Below are positions 28,401 through 35,957 of a DNA stretch of 64,000 nucleotides, piece after piece; the first letter of the stretch is position 1, and every line of letters starts with the position of its first letter. This DNA is from Pedobacter foliorum (GTDB lineage Bacteria > Bacteroidota > Bacteroidia > Sphingobacteriales > Sphingobacteriaceae), in contig NZ_JABSNU010000013.1 in the NCBI RefSeq assembly GCF_013266735.1, forward strand, positions 62,001 to 126,000, written 5' to 3'. Position numbers and translations under genes: made by a program. Under the pieces are notes generated by a model. That model was not told the DNA's origin. It did no database searches and saw only the letters and a program-made list of their open reading frames with translations.

Positions 28401-28814
28401 GTAAATATCGAGGAGCCCATCACCGTTAACATCAACCATGTTTACTCCGGTTCTCCATCCTGGAGTTCGCCCAGCTACCCCGGCAGCTTCAGTAATGTCG
28501 GCAAATTTCATATTACCGAGATTGCGATAGAGCTTATCGCCACTCATATTACCCGAAAAGTAAATATCATCTAATCCGTCATTGTTGAGATCACCAATAG
28601 CTACGCCACCTCCAGCGTAAAAACCCTGATAGAACCCTAGCATTTTTTTATCAAAATCCTCTTTGATCACATTGTTGAACATGATATTAGTTTTAGCAGA
28701 ATCGAGCAGGGTGAAGAGTGGGTTTTCAGCGACAGCGTTTGTATTGTCTTTTTTTGACCCTGCACAGGAAAGCAGGAAAAAAAGGCACACGATTAGTGTG
28801 GAGAGTTTTGTCAT
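25479..28814 (-). CDS. CRTAC1-like FG-GAP/VCBS lipoprotein with ASPIC/UnbV domain
   Basis: This 1111-residue lipoprotein (lipobox LLSCAG) has many calcium-binding FG-GAP repeats of the type D-x-N-x-D-G-x-x-D (IGDLNNDGLDDIYFSGNMSG, VDVNGDGLLDIYVCYAG, LDNDGDLDLVVNNIN), an ASPIC/UnbV domain near the middle (LKGSGKNTDGLGALVTLFNK, VWLSGKKQVLTNVAANKQLV) and a second set of FG-GAP repeats. The family forms beta-propellers resembling integrin alpha and CRTAC1; in Bacteroidota it often sits in carbohydrate-use loci. It is probably surface-exposed and binds Ca2+ and a macromolecular ligand. No catalytic residues are apparent. It is divergent from the GxGYxYP glycosidase gene, with 186 bp between the two starts for promoters. 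Confidence 0.87.
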   Translation of the reverse strand: MTKLSTLIVCLFFLLSCAGSKKDNTNAVAENPLFTLLDSAKTNIMFNNVIKEDFDKKMLGFYQGFYAGGGVAIGDLNNDGLDDIYFSGNMSGDKLYRNLGNMKFADITEAAGVAGRTPGWRTGVNMVDVNGDGLLDIYVCYAGREAGPESKNQLFINQGLNKDSIPTFKDEAEAYGLADPAYSTHSVFFDYDRDGDLDLFLINDNINVLSNLDDATIEQLKKQDDPLSSSKLFRNDNGHFIDVTKQAGLHRSTLSYGLAGGVADINGDGWPDIYLSNDYAIPDRMYINNGDGTFTDELQNKLDHVSLFSMGNSITDVNNDGLPDIFTLDMLPEDNKRQKLLSGMDNYEAFNINLRNGFYYQYVRNMHHINNGDGTFSEVGQLAGISNTDWSWAPLFADYDNDGWKDLFITNGFMRDFTNMDVLKYNENYMRNLNGQVEAKDLVALLRKVPASDVKNYVYKNNRDLTFTNKGFDWGINIPSNSNGAAYSDLDNDGDLDLVVNNINKAAFVYQNQGTPSTHYLKVKLKGSGKNTDGLGALVTLFNKGQQQCIEQMPSKGYISSVSQNLHFGLGKEKVIDSVRIVWLSGKKQVLTNVAANKQLVLLESDAKDTYLRPKPLKPLFTEIPSPIASAQVKNDINDYKRQPLLVNALSFNGPCMTKGDVNGDGLDDVFVGGDINQPGAIFIQQKGGEFIKNQKPFIADAASEDANAIFFDANGDGYPDLYVVSGGYGNFKDNDPLFQDRLYLNDGKGNFTKSLNSLPEMHVSKSCARVGDFNGDGKPDLFVGSRVTPSKYPEAPKSFLLINDGKGHFTNQIRNIAPELEQIGMVTDAAVLDLNGDKKQDLIVVGDWMPITAFINDGGKLKNKTDKYFDKQYSGWWNTLKVEDLNGDGKPDLVVGNLGLNSQCKVSDQEPAEMVYKDFDDNGAMDPILCFYILGKSYPYLTRDEILDQMSIMRARFPNYKSYSEAGINEVFTPEELKGSKTLKANHLKTAYFESTRDGKFKEKQLPIQAQFAPVYTVTSLDYDGDGNKDLLLCGNINQSRIRFGKYDANHGALLKGNGKGAFKYVPELQSGLKLKGDVRSVLTINNTLFVGINQQKLRAFQFNQSQPTP

Positions 28815-29000
28815 ACAATATCGGTTTATTTGGTTAGTAGCTAATCTATCTTGGCACGTTTGTTAGAAACGAATTACATTGTAATATTTCGGCTACTTTA
28901 AAATAAATATATAGCTTTTCTTGGATAATACCTCATTTGATTTTGATTGGTGAGGAGGATTAATATTACTTCATTATATTCACTGATTAACACACAACTG

Positions 29001-30914
29001 ATGATAACCTTTAAATTAACCAAGGGCATATTCCTAACGGCTTGCTTTGTGCTGCTCTCTCCCTATGTGAAATCTCAATCTTTAAAAAATGACCGGATAG
29101 GTGTATTTGATTTGGGATATACTTTAACAAAAGATTTAAGCAATGCTGAAGATGTAAAAACAGCTTGGGATGATGTGCACACAGTTTCTACGCTGCAAGG
29201 GATCGTAAACCGGAAATCGCCAAGGCTATATATTTACATGATAAAGAATGGATCGGCAGATATTGATAGGTATTGGTGGAATAAATATCGCAAAAAAGAT
29301 AAATGGTTAAGTAATAGAGACACTGTTGTTTATCAGGATATTGTTGGATTAATTAATGCATATCGTGTAGATATTAAGGGTGTAGTGGTTTACGATCCTA
29401 ATGTTGCGGCAACTAGTAATGTGGCCTCTTCGGTTGCAGGACAGGAAGATGTAATTGCTGTTCGATATGATATCGGTAAAAACAGTTTGTATACCCGTTT
29501 GGTATTACAAGGGCCTAAGTTGCCTGTTAAGGTGTGGTTGGTTAATAAAAATGGATCAGCGTTATTTACAGGATCAGGTAATATTCCCGGGACTAAACGT
29601 CTGTCGACTGGCTCGGTAAAAAATGATGCTTACTTATGGTTTTTGGAGAAGTATACCAAAGCTGGCAAAACCAATACAAAATATGGCGCATACTATGTTG
29701 ATCAGCAATGGATGAAAAACCCTCGCGGGGCAGGACCAAATCATCATACGCTTACTAATCATGATTTCTTTGTAAGTAAGAAAGGTTTTTTCTTTGACCT
29801 TAGTCCTTGGGGTGATGAACCTGCAACTGATGACCTTACTCAGAAAACAGGAACAGACCTAAATACGCTCAAAGAATTGTTGCTAACTGCCTATGAGTAT
29901 AACAAGGGGAAGGATTATGCATACCTTGGTGGTTTCCCTCCATGGGCTTTTAAATATACAAAACATGCAGGCGGTGGCCACGAAGATGTTCCGACAGAAT
30001 GGGAATATTCTGCTGTGATTAGTGCCTACAATGCTTTTAAAGACGCGGATGCTATTGGATTTGGTGCATTGGCAAATGCATCTTTCTGGCAGCATTATCC
30101 ACTTAAAAAGAAATATGAGCAAAAGTGGGTTACAGAAGCAGATTTGAAGCAAAGAGGTTATTTAACTTCTGATGGAAAGGTTGATTTTAAAGGGCGTAAT
30201 TTCTTTGTTTTTTATGTTGGCGATTATGATGCATCCTCATGGGTATCTCAAACTACGCCTACCTTATGGGATAGTCCGGAAAGAGGCAAAGTTCCGTTGA
30301 TGTGGTGCATTAGTCCGGTTTTACAAGAACGGGTGCCAATGGCAATGGAATATCGAAGGGAATCGGCTACAAGGAATGATTATTTTGCTGCGGCTGATAA
30401 TGGGGCTGGTTATTTAATGCCCGGAATGCTACAAGAGCCTAGACCAATTTCTGCATTGCCTGATGGCTTGGATGCATGGGTTGCACACAACAAACCCTAT
30501 TATGAGAAGTGGGATTTGAGTATCACCGGATTTATAATTGATGGTCAGGCGCCCGGCCTTAATCAAAAAGGTTTGGATGCTTATGCTAAGTTTAGCCCTA
30601 ATGGAATAGTTCCTCAGAAAACACCATTAACTTCTTTACATGGAAATATGCCTGTTTTGCGTGCAGATGATGATATTAATGAGGATGATCCTGCGGTAGT
30701 GGTGAAACATATTTTGGATAGGGTAGGGAAACGCCCTGTACCATTTCACTGGTTTCGCAATATTTTAAAAGATCCCGGCTGGTATGTAAAAGTGGTTGAG
30801 GAGTTAAAGAGAACAGATCCCAAAGTTGAGTTACTGGATGCTCCTACCTATTTTGAATTGTATCGTATCTATTTAAAACAGAATCCTGATGCGGCTAATG
30901 GCAAGATAAATTAG
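29001..30914 (+). CDS. GxGYxYP-family putative glycoside hydrolase
   Basis: From the ATG at 29001 (MITFKLTKGIFLTACFVLLS) the protein has 637 residues with a cleavable signal peptide; the frame extends to 28947 but the added residues precede the signal and are unlikely. It has the family's N-terminal domain (TLQGIVNRKSPRLYIYM) and near residue 468 the name motif in variant form, GAGYLMPG instead of GxGYxYP. The family is a putative glycoside hydrolase without firmly known substrate; acidic residues around YVGDYDAS are candidates for the active site. It overlaps by 4 bases with the convergent AraC gene. Neighbours (CRTAC1-like, PhyH-like and glycosidase genes) support a carbohydrate role. Confidence 0.8.
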   Translation: MITFKLTKGIFLTACFVLLSPYVKSQSLKNDRIGVFDLGYTLTKDLSNAEDVKTAWDDVHTVSTLQGIVNRKSPRLYIYMIKNGSADIDRYWWNKYRKKDKWLSNRDTVVYQDIVGLINAYRVDIKGVVVYDPNVAATSNVASSVAGQEDVIAVRYDIGKNSLYTRLVLQGPKLPVKVWLVNKNGSALFTGSGNIPGTKRLSTGSVKNDAYLWFLEKYTKAGKTNTKYGAYYVDQQWMKNPRGAGPNHHTLTNHDFFVSKKGFFFDLSPWGDEPATDDLTQKTGTDLNTLKELLLTAYEYNKGKDYAYLGGFPPWAFKYTKHAGGGHEDVPTEWEYSAVISAYNAFKDADAIGFGALANASFWQHYPLKKKYEQKWVTEADLKQRGYLTSDGKVDFKGRNFFVFYVGDYDASSWVSQTTPTLWDSPERGKVPLMWCISPVLQERVPMAMEYRRESATRNDYFAAADNGAGYLMPGMLQEPRPISALPDGLDAWVAHNKPYYEKWDLSITGFIIDGQAPGLNQKGLDAYAKFSPNGIVPQKTPLTSLHGNMPVLRADDDINEDDPAVVVKHILDRVGKRPVPFHWFRNILKDPGWYVKVVEELKRTDPKVELLDAPTYFELYRIYLKQNPDAANGKIN

Positions 30915-31771
30915 GCGACATCTTTTCTGAATTCCTTACGGTATTTTAAAGGGCTGAGCTTCATCTTTCTTTTAAATAGTTTATAGAAATGTGAGAGGTC
31001 GCCAAAGCCATTTTCAAAGCAGATGTCGGAAATAGATTTGTCTGAGTTTACCAGCTGTTGAATGGCGTAATTTATCCGGTAATCGGTTACAGTTTCTATA
31101 AAGGTTTTCTTTGTGGTCTTTTTGTAGTACTTGCAAAAGGCATTTGGAGTCATATTTATTAATGCCGCCGCCTGATCAAGTGAGATTTCGTTTTTATAAT
31201 TGTCGATGATATAGCCGAGAACTGTATTAATTCGTTCCGTTTTTCCTGATGGCTGTGCCTTTGTGTCTTGCTGATCTAACAGGATATATTCTTTGGAGGT
31301 TGCAAGTGTATATAGGATTTCTAGAAATTCGATAAGCCGTTTAAAGGGATTTTGCTCTTTAGCCAAGAGAATTAAGCGGTTGGTTATTTCTTTTGCGGTG
31401 TTGTTTAAAAACTGTATTCCATGCTTGCTTCTTTCAAGCAAGTGTAGTATTTGAGATAGCTCTGGTTTGGCCAGAAAATCTGTGCCTAAAAAGTCATTGT
31501 TAAATTGGATAACTACAGATGCAACATCATTTTCTTTTTGATTGTTTTCTATTTTCCAGCAATGGGGAAGATTTGAACCGATAAGAACCAGATCGCCGGA
31601 GCTATATACGTCCATGTGATTACCAACATAGCGGTTGCCTTTACCCTTTACAATAAGTGTTAGTTCATGCTCCGGATGGAAATGGTATGGGGCAGTAAAC
31701 TCTGTGAATTCACGAAGCAGAAAGGAATTGTCATTATATGGATCTAATGCTTCAAATGCAGCTCTTGCCAT
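30911..31771 (-). CDS. AraC-family transcriptional regulator (cupin + HTH)
   Basis: The 286-residue protein has an N-terminal cupin-type sensor (FTAPYHFHPEHELTLIVKGK, GDLVLIGSNLPHCW) and a C-terminal double helix-turn-helix (ISLDQAAALINMTPNAFCKY, SISDICFENGFGDLSHFYKL). The sensor probably binds a sugar. It is divergent from the dioxygenase-like gene at 31926, with a dyad at 31837-31858 in the gap, so it likely controls that gene pair. It is homologous in layout to the AraC gene at 51980-52858. The ATG at 31769-31771 is used. Confidence 0.9.
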   Translation of the reverse strand: MARAAFEALDPYNDNSFLLREFTEFTAPYHFHPEHELTLIVKGKGNRYVGNHMDVYSSGDLVLIGSNLPHCWKIENNQKENDVASVVIQFNNDFLGTDFLAKPELSQILHLLERSKHGIQFLNNTAKEITNRLILLAKEQNPFKRLIEFLEILYTLATSKEYILLDQQDTKAQPSGKTERINTVLGYIIDNYKNEISLDQAAALINMTPNAFCKYYKKTTKKTFIETVTDYRINYAIQQLVNSDKSISDICFENGFGDLSHFYKLFKRKMKLSPLKYRKEFRKDVA

Positions 31772-31836
31772 GGTAATTGTTTCATATTCTCATAAAGCTA
31801 TGGGTTAATTTTAACAAATGGATAGAAAAAACCATT

Positions 31837-31858
31837 AAAAGGACAATTTACTCCTTTT
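31837..31858. promoter_or_regulatory. Dyad between divergent AraC and dioxygenase genes
   Basis: Arms aaaagga (31837-31843) and tcctttt (31852-31858) flank an 8-nt AT-rich spacer. The dyad lies 66 bp from the AraC start and 67 bp from the PhyH-like start, a plausible operator position. It is short enough to arise by chance in AT-rich DNA. Confidence 0.3.
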
Positions 31859-31925
31859 GCAAACTAGATATAAACAGTTATTTAGTAATAGCAACACCAA
31901 ATGTTAACCTAAACAAAATAGAGCC

Positions 31926-32741
31926 ATGTCGACAATTAAATTGCCCGAATTAGATCGGTATCATGATTTAACTTATGCACAAGCTGCAGAGTTTCGCCAA
32001 AACGGTCATGTTTTAATCCCAAATGTTCTTACTGCTGAAGAAGTGCTTATTTACAGAGATGTAATAAAAGATGCAGCTGATAAGTTTAATACAGAAAAGA
32101 GAGATTTATCTGAGAGGGATACCTATGGTAAAGCTTTTTTGCAGATCATGAATTTGTGGGAAGTAGATGAGCATGCAAAGAAATTTACACTGGCTAAGCG
32201 TATGGGTAAAATTGCCGCAGACTTACTTGGTGTTGAAAATGTACGCATCTATCATGACCAGGCTTTGTTTAAAGAACCGGGAGGAGGACCTACCCCTTGG
32301 CATCAGGATCAGTATTACTGGCCTTTAGACACCCATAATACAATCACCATGTGGATGCCTCTGGTAGACATTGATGTAGAAATGGGAATGCTAACTTTTG
32401 CTTCTGATTCTCATAAGAAAGGGGTAGTGTTTAATTATGAGATTTCTGACGAATCTGAATCTGAGTATGAGAAGTATGTAAATGAGAATGGTTTTCCGAT
32501 CATGCGTTCATCTACCATGCAGGCTGGGGATGCAACCTGGCATTATGGTAACACTATTCATAGTGCTCCTGGTAATCAATCTGATATTATGAGAGAGGTA
32601 ATGACTATTATTTATGTTGCTGATGGAGCAAGGGTAGCTGATCCAAAAAATAGCTGGCAGGTAAATGATCGTGAACGTTGGTTGATGAATGCTCCGATAG
32701 GTGGTTTGGTGCAATCAGAGATCAATCCATTAGTGCTTTAG
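31926..32741 (+). CDS. Phytanoyl-CoA dioxygenase (PhyH)-like Fe(II)/2-oxoglutarate enzyme
   Basis: The 271-residue soluble protein shows the PhyH metal triad: H126-x-D128 in TPWHQDQYYWPL and the distal H212 in YGNTIHSAPGN, with a downstream Arg in IMREVMTI as a candidate for 2-oxoglutarate binding. No signal peptide is present, so it acts in the cytoplasm. The substrate is unknown: family members hydroxylate or oxidise lipids, amino acids and sugars. It is divergently transcribed from an AraC regulator and followed 25 bases later by a secreted glycosidase, so it may modify a product of that glycosidase. The metal site is complete, so activity is likely. Confidence 0.87.
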   Translation: MSTIKLPELDRYHDLTYAQAAEFRQNGHVLIPNVLTAEEVLIYRDVIKDAADKFNTEKRDLSERDTYGKAFLQIMNLWEVDEHAKKFTLAKRMGKIAADLLGVENVRIYHDQALFKEPGGGPTPWHQDQYYWPLDTHNTITMWMPLVDIDVEMGMLTFASDSHKKGVVFNYEISDESESEYEKYVNENGFPIMRSSTMQAGDATWHYGNTIHSAPGNQSDIMREVMTIIYVADGARVADPKNSWQVNDRERWLMNAPIGGLVQSEINPLVL

Positions 32742-32766
32742 GAACAATCAATATTTAAACTTCGTA

Positions 32767-33867
32767 ATGAGAAAGGTATTTTACGCAATAAATTTATTGT
32801 TGCTATTGCTATTGGTTTGTCCTGCCAAGGCGCAAACAGACCAGCGCTGGCCTAAGCAAAAAATATGGGACTGGTATAATAAACAGCCGTTTTATTGCGG
32901 CTTTAATTACATCCCGGCTTATGCTATTAACTATACCGCCATGTGGGATAAGACTAGTTTTGATGCCAAAGCTATTGATAAAGAGTTGGCATTGGCTCAA
33001 AAAACCGGGTTAAATTGCCTAAGGGCGGTACTTCAGTATGCGGTTTATGAGGATGATCCTGAATATTTTTTAAATACGCTTGATAAGTTCCTGGCGATTT
33101 GTGATAAGCATAATATTAAATTTATGCCTGCCTTGTTTGATGATTGTGTATTTGGAATTGACCATGATCCTAAAGTTGGGAAACAACCGGAGCCACTTAA
33201 AGGATGGTACGCATGGGCATGGTCGCCAAGTCCGGGGCACAGTATGGTTGTAGATTCTACCACGCATCCTCGAATTGAGAAATATGTTAAAGCTGTAATT
33301 GGTAGGTTTAAAGATGATCAACGTATTTTTATCTGGGATTTGTACAATGAACCAACAAATGGTGGGCTGGGTTCTGCCAGTTTCCCCTTGCTTAAAAAGG
33401 TGGCTAAATGGGCCAGGGAAGTTAACCCTTCTCAACCGCTAACAATTGATGTTTGGAATGGAGATAAGCAATTGAACGATATTGCCATTGCAAATTCAGA
33501 TATCGTTTCTTTCCATAATTACGGGAATAAAAATGAGCTAATTAAACAAATTGCAGAACTTAAAACACATGGCAGACCATTGATTAATACCGAATGGATG
33601 AATAGGCCTAATGGGTCTGTAATTAAAGATAATCTGGCTGTTTTCTATAATGAAAAGGTTGGATGTATGTTATGGGGACTGGTAAATGGTAAAACGCAAA
33701 CGGATCTTCCATGGGGACATCGCCCTGCGGACCCTATACCTGCGGTATGGCAACATGATCTTTTTCGTGGTGATTTTACGCCATATGACTCAAGTGAGAT
33801 AGAGTTATTAAGGGACTTTTCTTTAAAATCTAAGAATAGCAGCTATTTGAAGGAGCATGAAAAGTAG
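32767..33867 (+). CDS. Secreted glycoside hydrolase of the GH5/clan-A type
   Basis: The 366-residue protein has a Sec signal peptide cut near PAKAQ and a TIM-barrel with clan GH-A catalytic acids: E195 in WDLYNEPTNGG (general acid/base) and E276 in INTEWMNRP (nucleophile). Relatives are often named cellulase or 1,4-beta-xylanase, but the substrate cannot be fixed from sequence. It probably acts in the periplasm. It lies 25 bases after the PhyH-like gene, presumably in one transcript under the divergent AraC regulator. Family placement within clan A is uncertain; the catalytic pair is clear. Confidence 0.85.
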   Translation: MRKVFYAINLLLLLLLVCPAKAQTDQRWPKQKIWDWYNKQPFYCGFNYIPAYAINYTAMWDKTSFDAKAIDKELALAQKTGLNCLRAVLQYAVYEDDPEYFLNTLDKFLAICDKHNIKFMPALFDDCVFGIDHDPKVGKQPEPLKGWYAWAWSPSPGHSMVVDSTTHPRIEKYVKAVIGRFKDDQRIFIWDLYNEPTNGGLGSASFPLLKKVAKWAREVNPSQPLTIDVWNGDKQLNDIAIANSDIVSFHNYGNKNELIKQIAELKTHGRPLINTEWMNRPNGSVIKDNLAVFYNEKVGCMLWGLVNGKTQTDLPWGHRPADPIPAVWQHDLFRGDFTPYDSSEIELLRDFSLKSKNSSYLKEHEK

Positions 33868-33956
33868 CGGCGGCTAGCTAAGGATTAATAGTTGAGAATT
33901 AATAACATATATATATTGTCTTAATTTTCGTAGTTTCGGGTTGGGAACCAAACCGA

Positions 33957-34544
33957 ATGAACATTTATAATAATTACAGTGAAAAGGAATTGATCACACT
34001 TCTTAGGGAGGGTGATGCTAATGCTTTAAGCAGTCTGTATTATTTACATGTTAAACAATTAAAGTATTTTGTTTTAAGAACAGCAAAGTCGTCGCTTCTT
34101 GCAGAAGATGTTGTTCATGATACTTTTATTAAGGTTTGGGAAAATCGTGATAAAATAGACGCTGAACAGCTGTTTAAACCTTATTTGTATACAATTGCGC
34201 GCAGACATCTGCTTAACCTCTTAAAACGGGCTCAGCATGAAACAAGCATAATGGAGGAGATTAAAAAAAGTGCAGTTAGCGAGGAAAACGCTACTGAGCT
34301 TTTACTCGATTATAGCGAAAGCAGCTCCATATTTAGTGAGGCTATAAAAAGTTTACCTGAACAACGGAGGGAAGTATTTATTCGTTGTCGAATTAAGGGA
34401 TTAACCTATAAACAGGCAGCCCTGGAACTAGGTATTTCCGAAAGCACTGTAAATAATCAAATGGTAAAAGCGCTAAAATCTATTAGAGGCTTTATTACAA
34501 TTAGGAGTGCTATGATTGTGCTAATGGCCACAATAATAAAATAA
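33957..34544 (+). CDS. RNA polymerase ECF sigma-70 factor
   Basis: The 195-residue protein contains region 2 (LLAEDVVHDTFIKVWENRDK and PYLYTIARRHLLNLLKR) and region 4 (LPEQRREVFIRCRIKGLTYK, then ALELGISESTVNNQMVKAL). It heads a standard Bacteroidota glycan-uptake locus: FecR, SusC, SusD and accessory lipoproteins follow on the same strand. It probably transcribes that locus after release by the FecR protein. A short hydrophobic end (SAMIVLMATIIK) is present, as in other FecI-like factors. Confidence 0.9.
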   Translation: MNIYNNYSEKELITLLREGDANALSSLYYLHVKQLKYFVLRTAKSSLLAEDVVHDTFIKVWENRDKIDAEQLFKPYLYTIARRHLLNLLKRAQHETSIMEEIKKSAVSEENATELLLDYSESSSIFSEAIKSLPEQRREVFIRCRIKGLTYKQAALELGISESTVNNQMVKALKSIRGFITIRSAMIVLMATIIK

Positions 34545-34606
34545 TATTTTTCATTAGGATAGATGTATCGTTGATCCCAATTGTATTAGTTACAAAAGGA
34601 GGGAAA

Positions 34607-35776
34607 TTGAACAACGAAATCATACACCTGTTTACCAAATATTTAAACAATCAATGCAGTGAGGATGAACTTGAAAGGGTTTTTATGCTTATTGAAAAAG
34701 GAAGCAATAAAAGCGAATGGGATTTTGTGCTCGCAGAGGAAGCATCCAGATTGGTTGGCAGTAGCCATCAGGCAGAAATGTCTTTAGATGAAATCGCCAG
34801 ACTTCATGATAAAATACAAGATACAATTAAGGACGATCATAAAATAGAGGTTCTGCCCGTAAGGAATTGGTATTGGAGTAAAATTGCTGCTGCGGCTGTT
34901 ATTCTCGTCACTTTAAGTGTTGGTGTTTTTTATTATTCGAAACAGGATGTGAAGTCTGACGAGTTGGCTCACGATATAGCCCCTGGTGGAAACAAAGCGA
35001 TACTTACATTAGCAAATGGAAAAAAAATAGTCCTCACCGATGCCAAAAACGGAATGTTAGCTGCTGATCCAGGTGTGTCTGTTACTAAACTGGCTGATGG
35101 AAAAATTATTTATGCGTTAGAGTCCGGTAACGTTGCAAATGCAGCTTTTAACAATATTGAAACACCAAGAGGTGGACAATATCAAGTGATTTTGCCTGAT
35201 GGTAGTAAGGTGTCGTTGAATGCAGCATCGTCATTGACTTATCCGGCTTCTTTTGCTACTCTTAAAGAAAGACGTGTTGAATTAAAAGGTGAAGCCTATT
35301 TTGAAGTGGCTAAGGATAAAAAACATCCTTTTATAGTTAAAACTGAAAACCAGGAGATAAAAGTTCTGGGTACGCATTTTAATATCAACAGTTATACAGA
35401 TGAACCAATGATCAAAACTACACTTATAGAAGGGTCTGTCTTAGTTAAAGCTTCTGGGATGGAACAGATACTTAAACCTGGGTATCAAGCTGTAAATGGC
35501 ATAGGTGGACTAAGGATTGTTGAGGCAAATGTGGATGAGGTATTGGCCTGGAAAAATGGATATTTTATGTTCGATAGTGAAGGTATCGAATCTGTAATGA
35601 GAAAGATCTCGAGGTGGTACAATGTAGATGTTGTATTTAAAGGGAATGTTTCTAAAGATAAATTTGGCGGTACGGTGAGCCGTTTTGAGAATGTTTCACA
35701 AGTACTCCGAAAACTAGAATATACTGATAAGGTTCACTTTATAATTGAAGAAAGGAGGATTATAGTTACGAAATAA
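34607..35776 (+). CDS. FecR-family anti-sigma factor
   Basis: The frame is open from TTG 34571 but starts best at TTG 34607, with a purine-rich aaaggaggg at 34596-34603 just before it and the family-like N-terminus NNEIIHLFTKYLNNQCSEDE. This gives 389 residues. A transmembrane helix (IAAAAVILVTLSVGVFYY), the FecR domain (YQVILPDGSKVSLNAASSLT, LKGEAYFEVAKDKKHPFIVK) and a DUF4974-type end (IESVMRKISRWYNVDVVFKG) follow in order. It inhibits the sigma factor and receives the signal from the SusC-like receptor's STN domain. No ATG lies at a suitable position, so the start is less certain than the product. Confidence 0.88.
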   Translation: MNNEIIHLFTKYLNNQCSEDELERVFMLIEKGSNKSEWDFVLAEEASRLVGSSHQAEMSLDEIARLHDKIQDTIKDDHKIEVLPVRNWYWSKIAAAAVILVTLSVGVFYYSKQDVKSDELAHDIAPGGNKAILTLANGKKIVLTDAKNGMLAADPGVSVTKLADGKIIYALESGNVANAAFNNIETPRGGQYQVILPDGSKVSLNAASSLTYPASFATLKERRVELKGEAYFEVAKDKKHPFIVKTENQEIKVLGTHFNINSYTDEPMIKTTLIEGSVLVKASGMEQILKPGYQAVNGIGGLRIVEANVDEVLAWKNGYFMFDSEGIESVMRKISRWYNVDVVFKGNVSKDKFGGTVSRFENVSQVLRKLEYTDKVHFIIEERRIIVTK

Positions 35777-35957
35777 CTACTTACAAGGTATAAAGTAATC
35801 TTGGGTGAAAAAAAGCCAGAAGTGCTTGCAACACAACTGGCTAATGTCTCGATTACTAAGTCAACAAAACTTGCGATTCAATCAACTTTAACCAGCGAAT
35901 CAACTATTGAGCTTTAAACAAGTGCAATAATCAACTCGCTAATAACCAGACTAACAA

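Noticed and set aside
35777..35957. Short recurring variants of caatcaact before the SusC gene
   Set aside because: The repeats are short, irregular and not symmetric, and could arise by chance; no operator was called.
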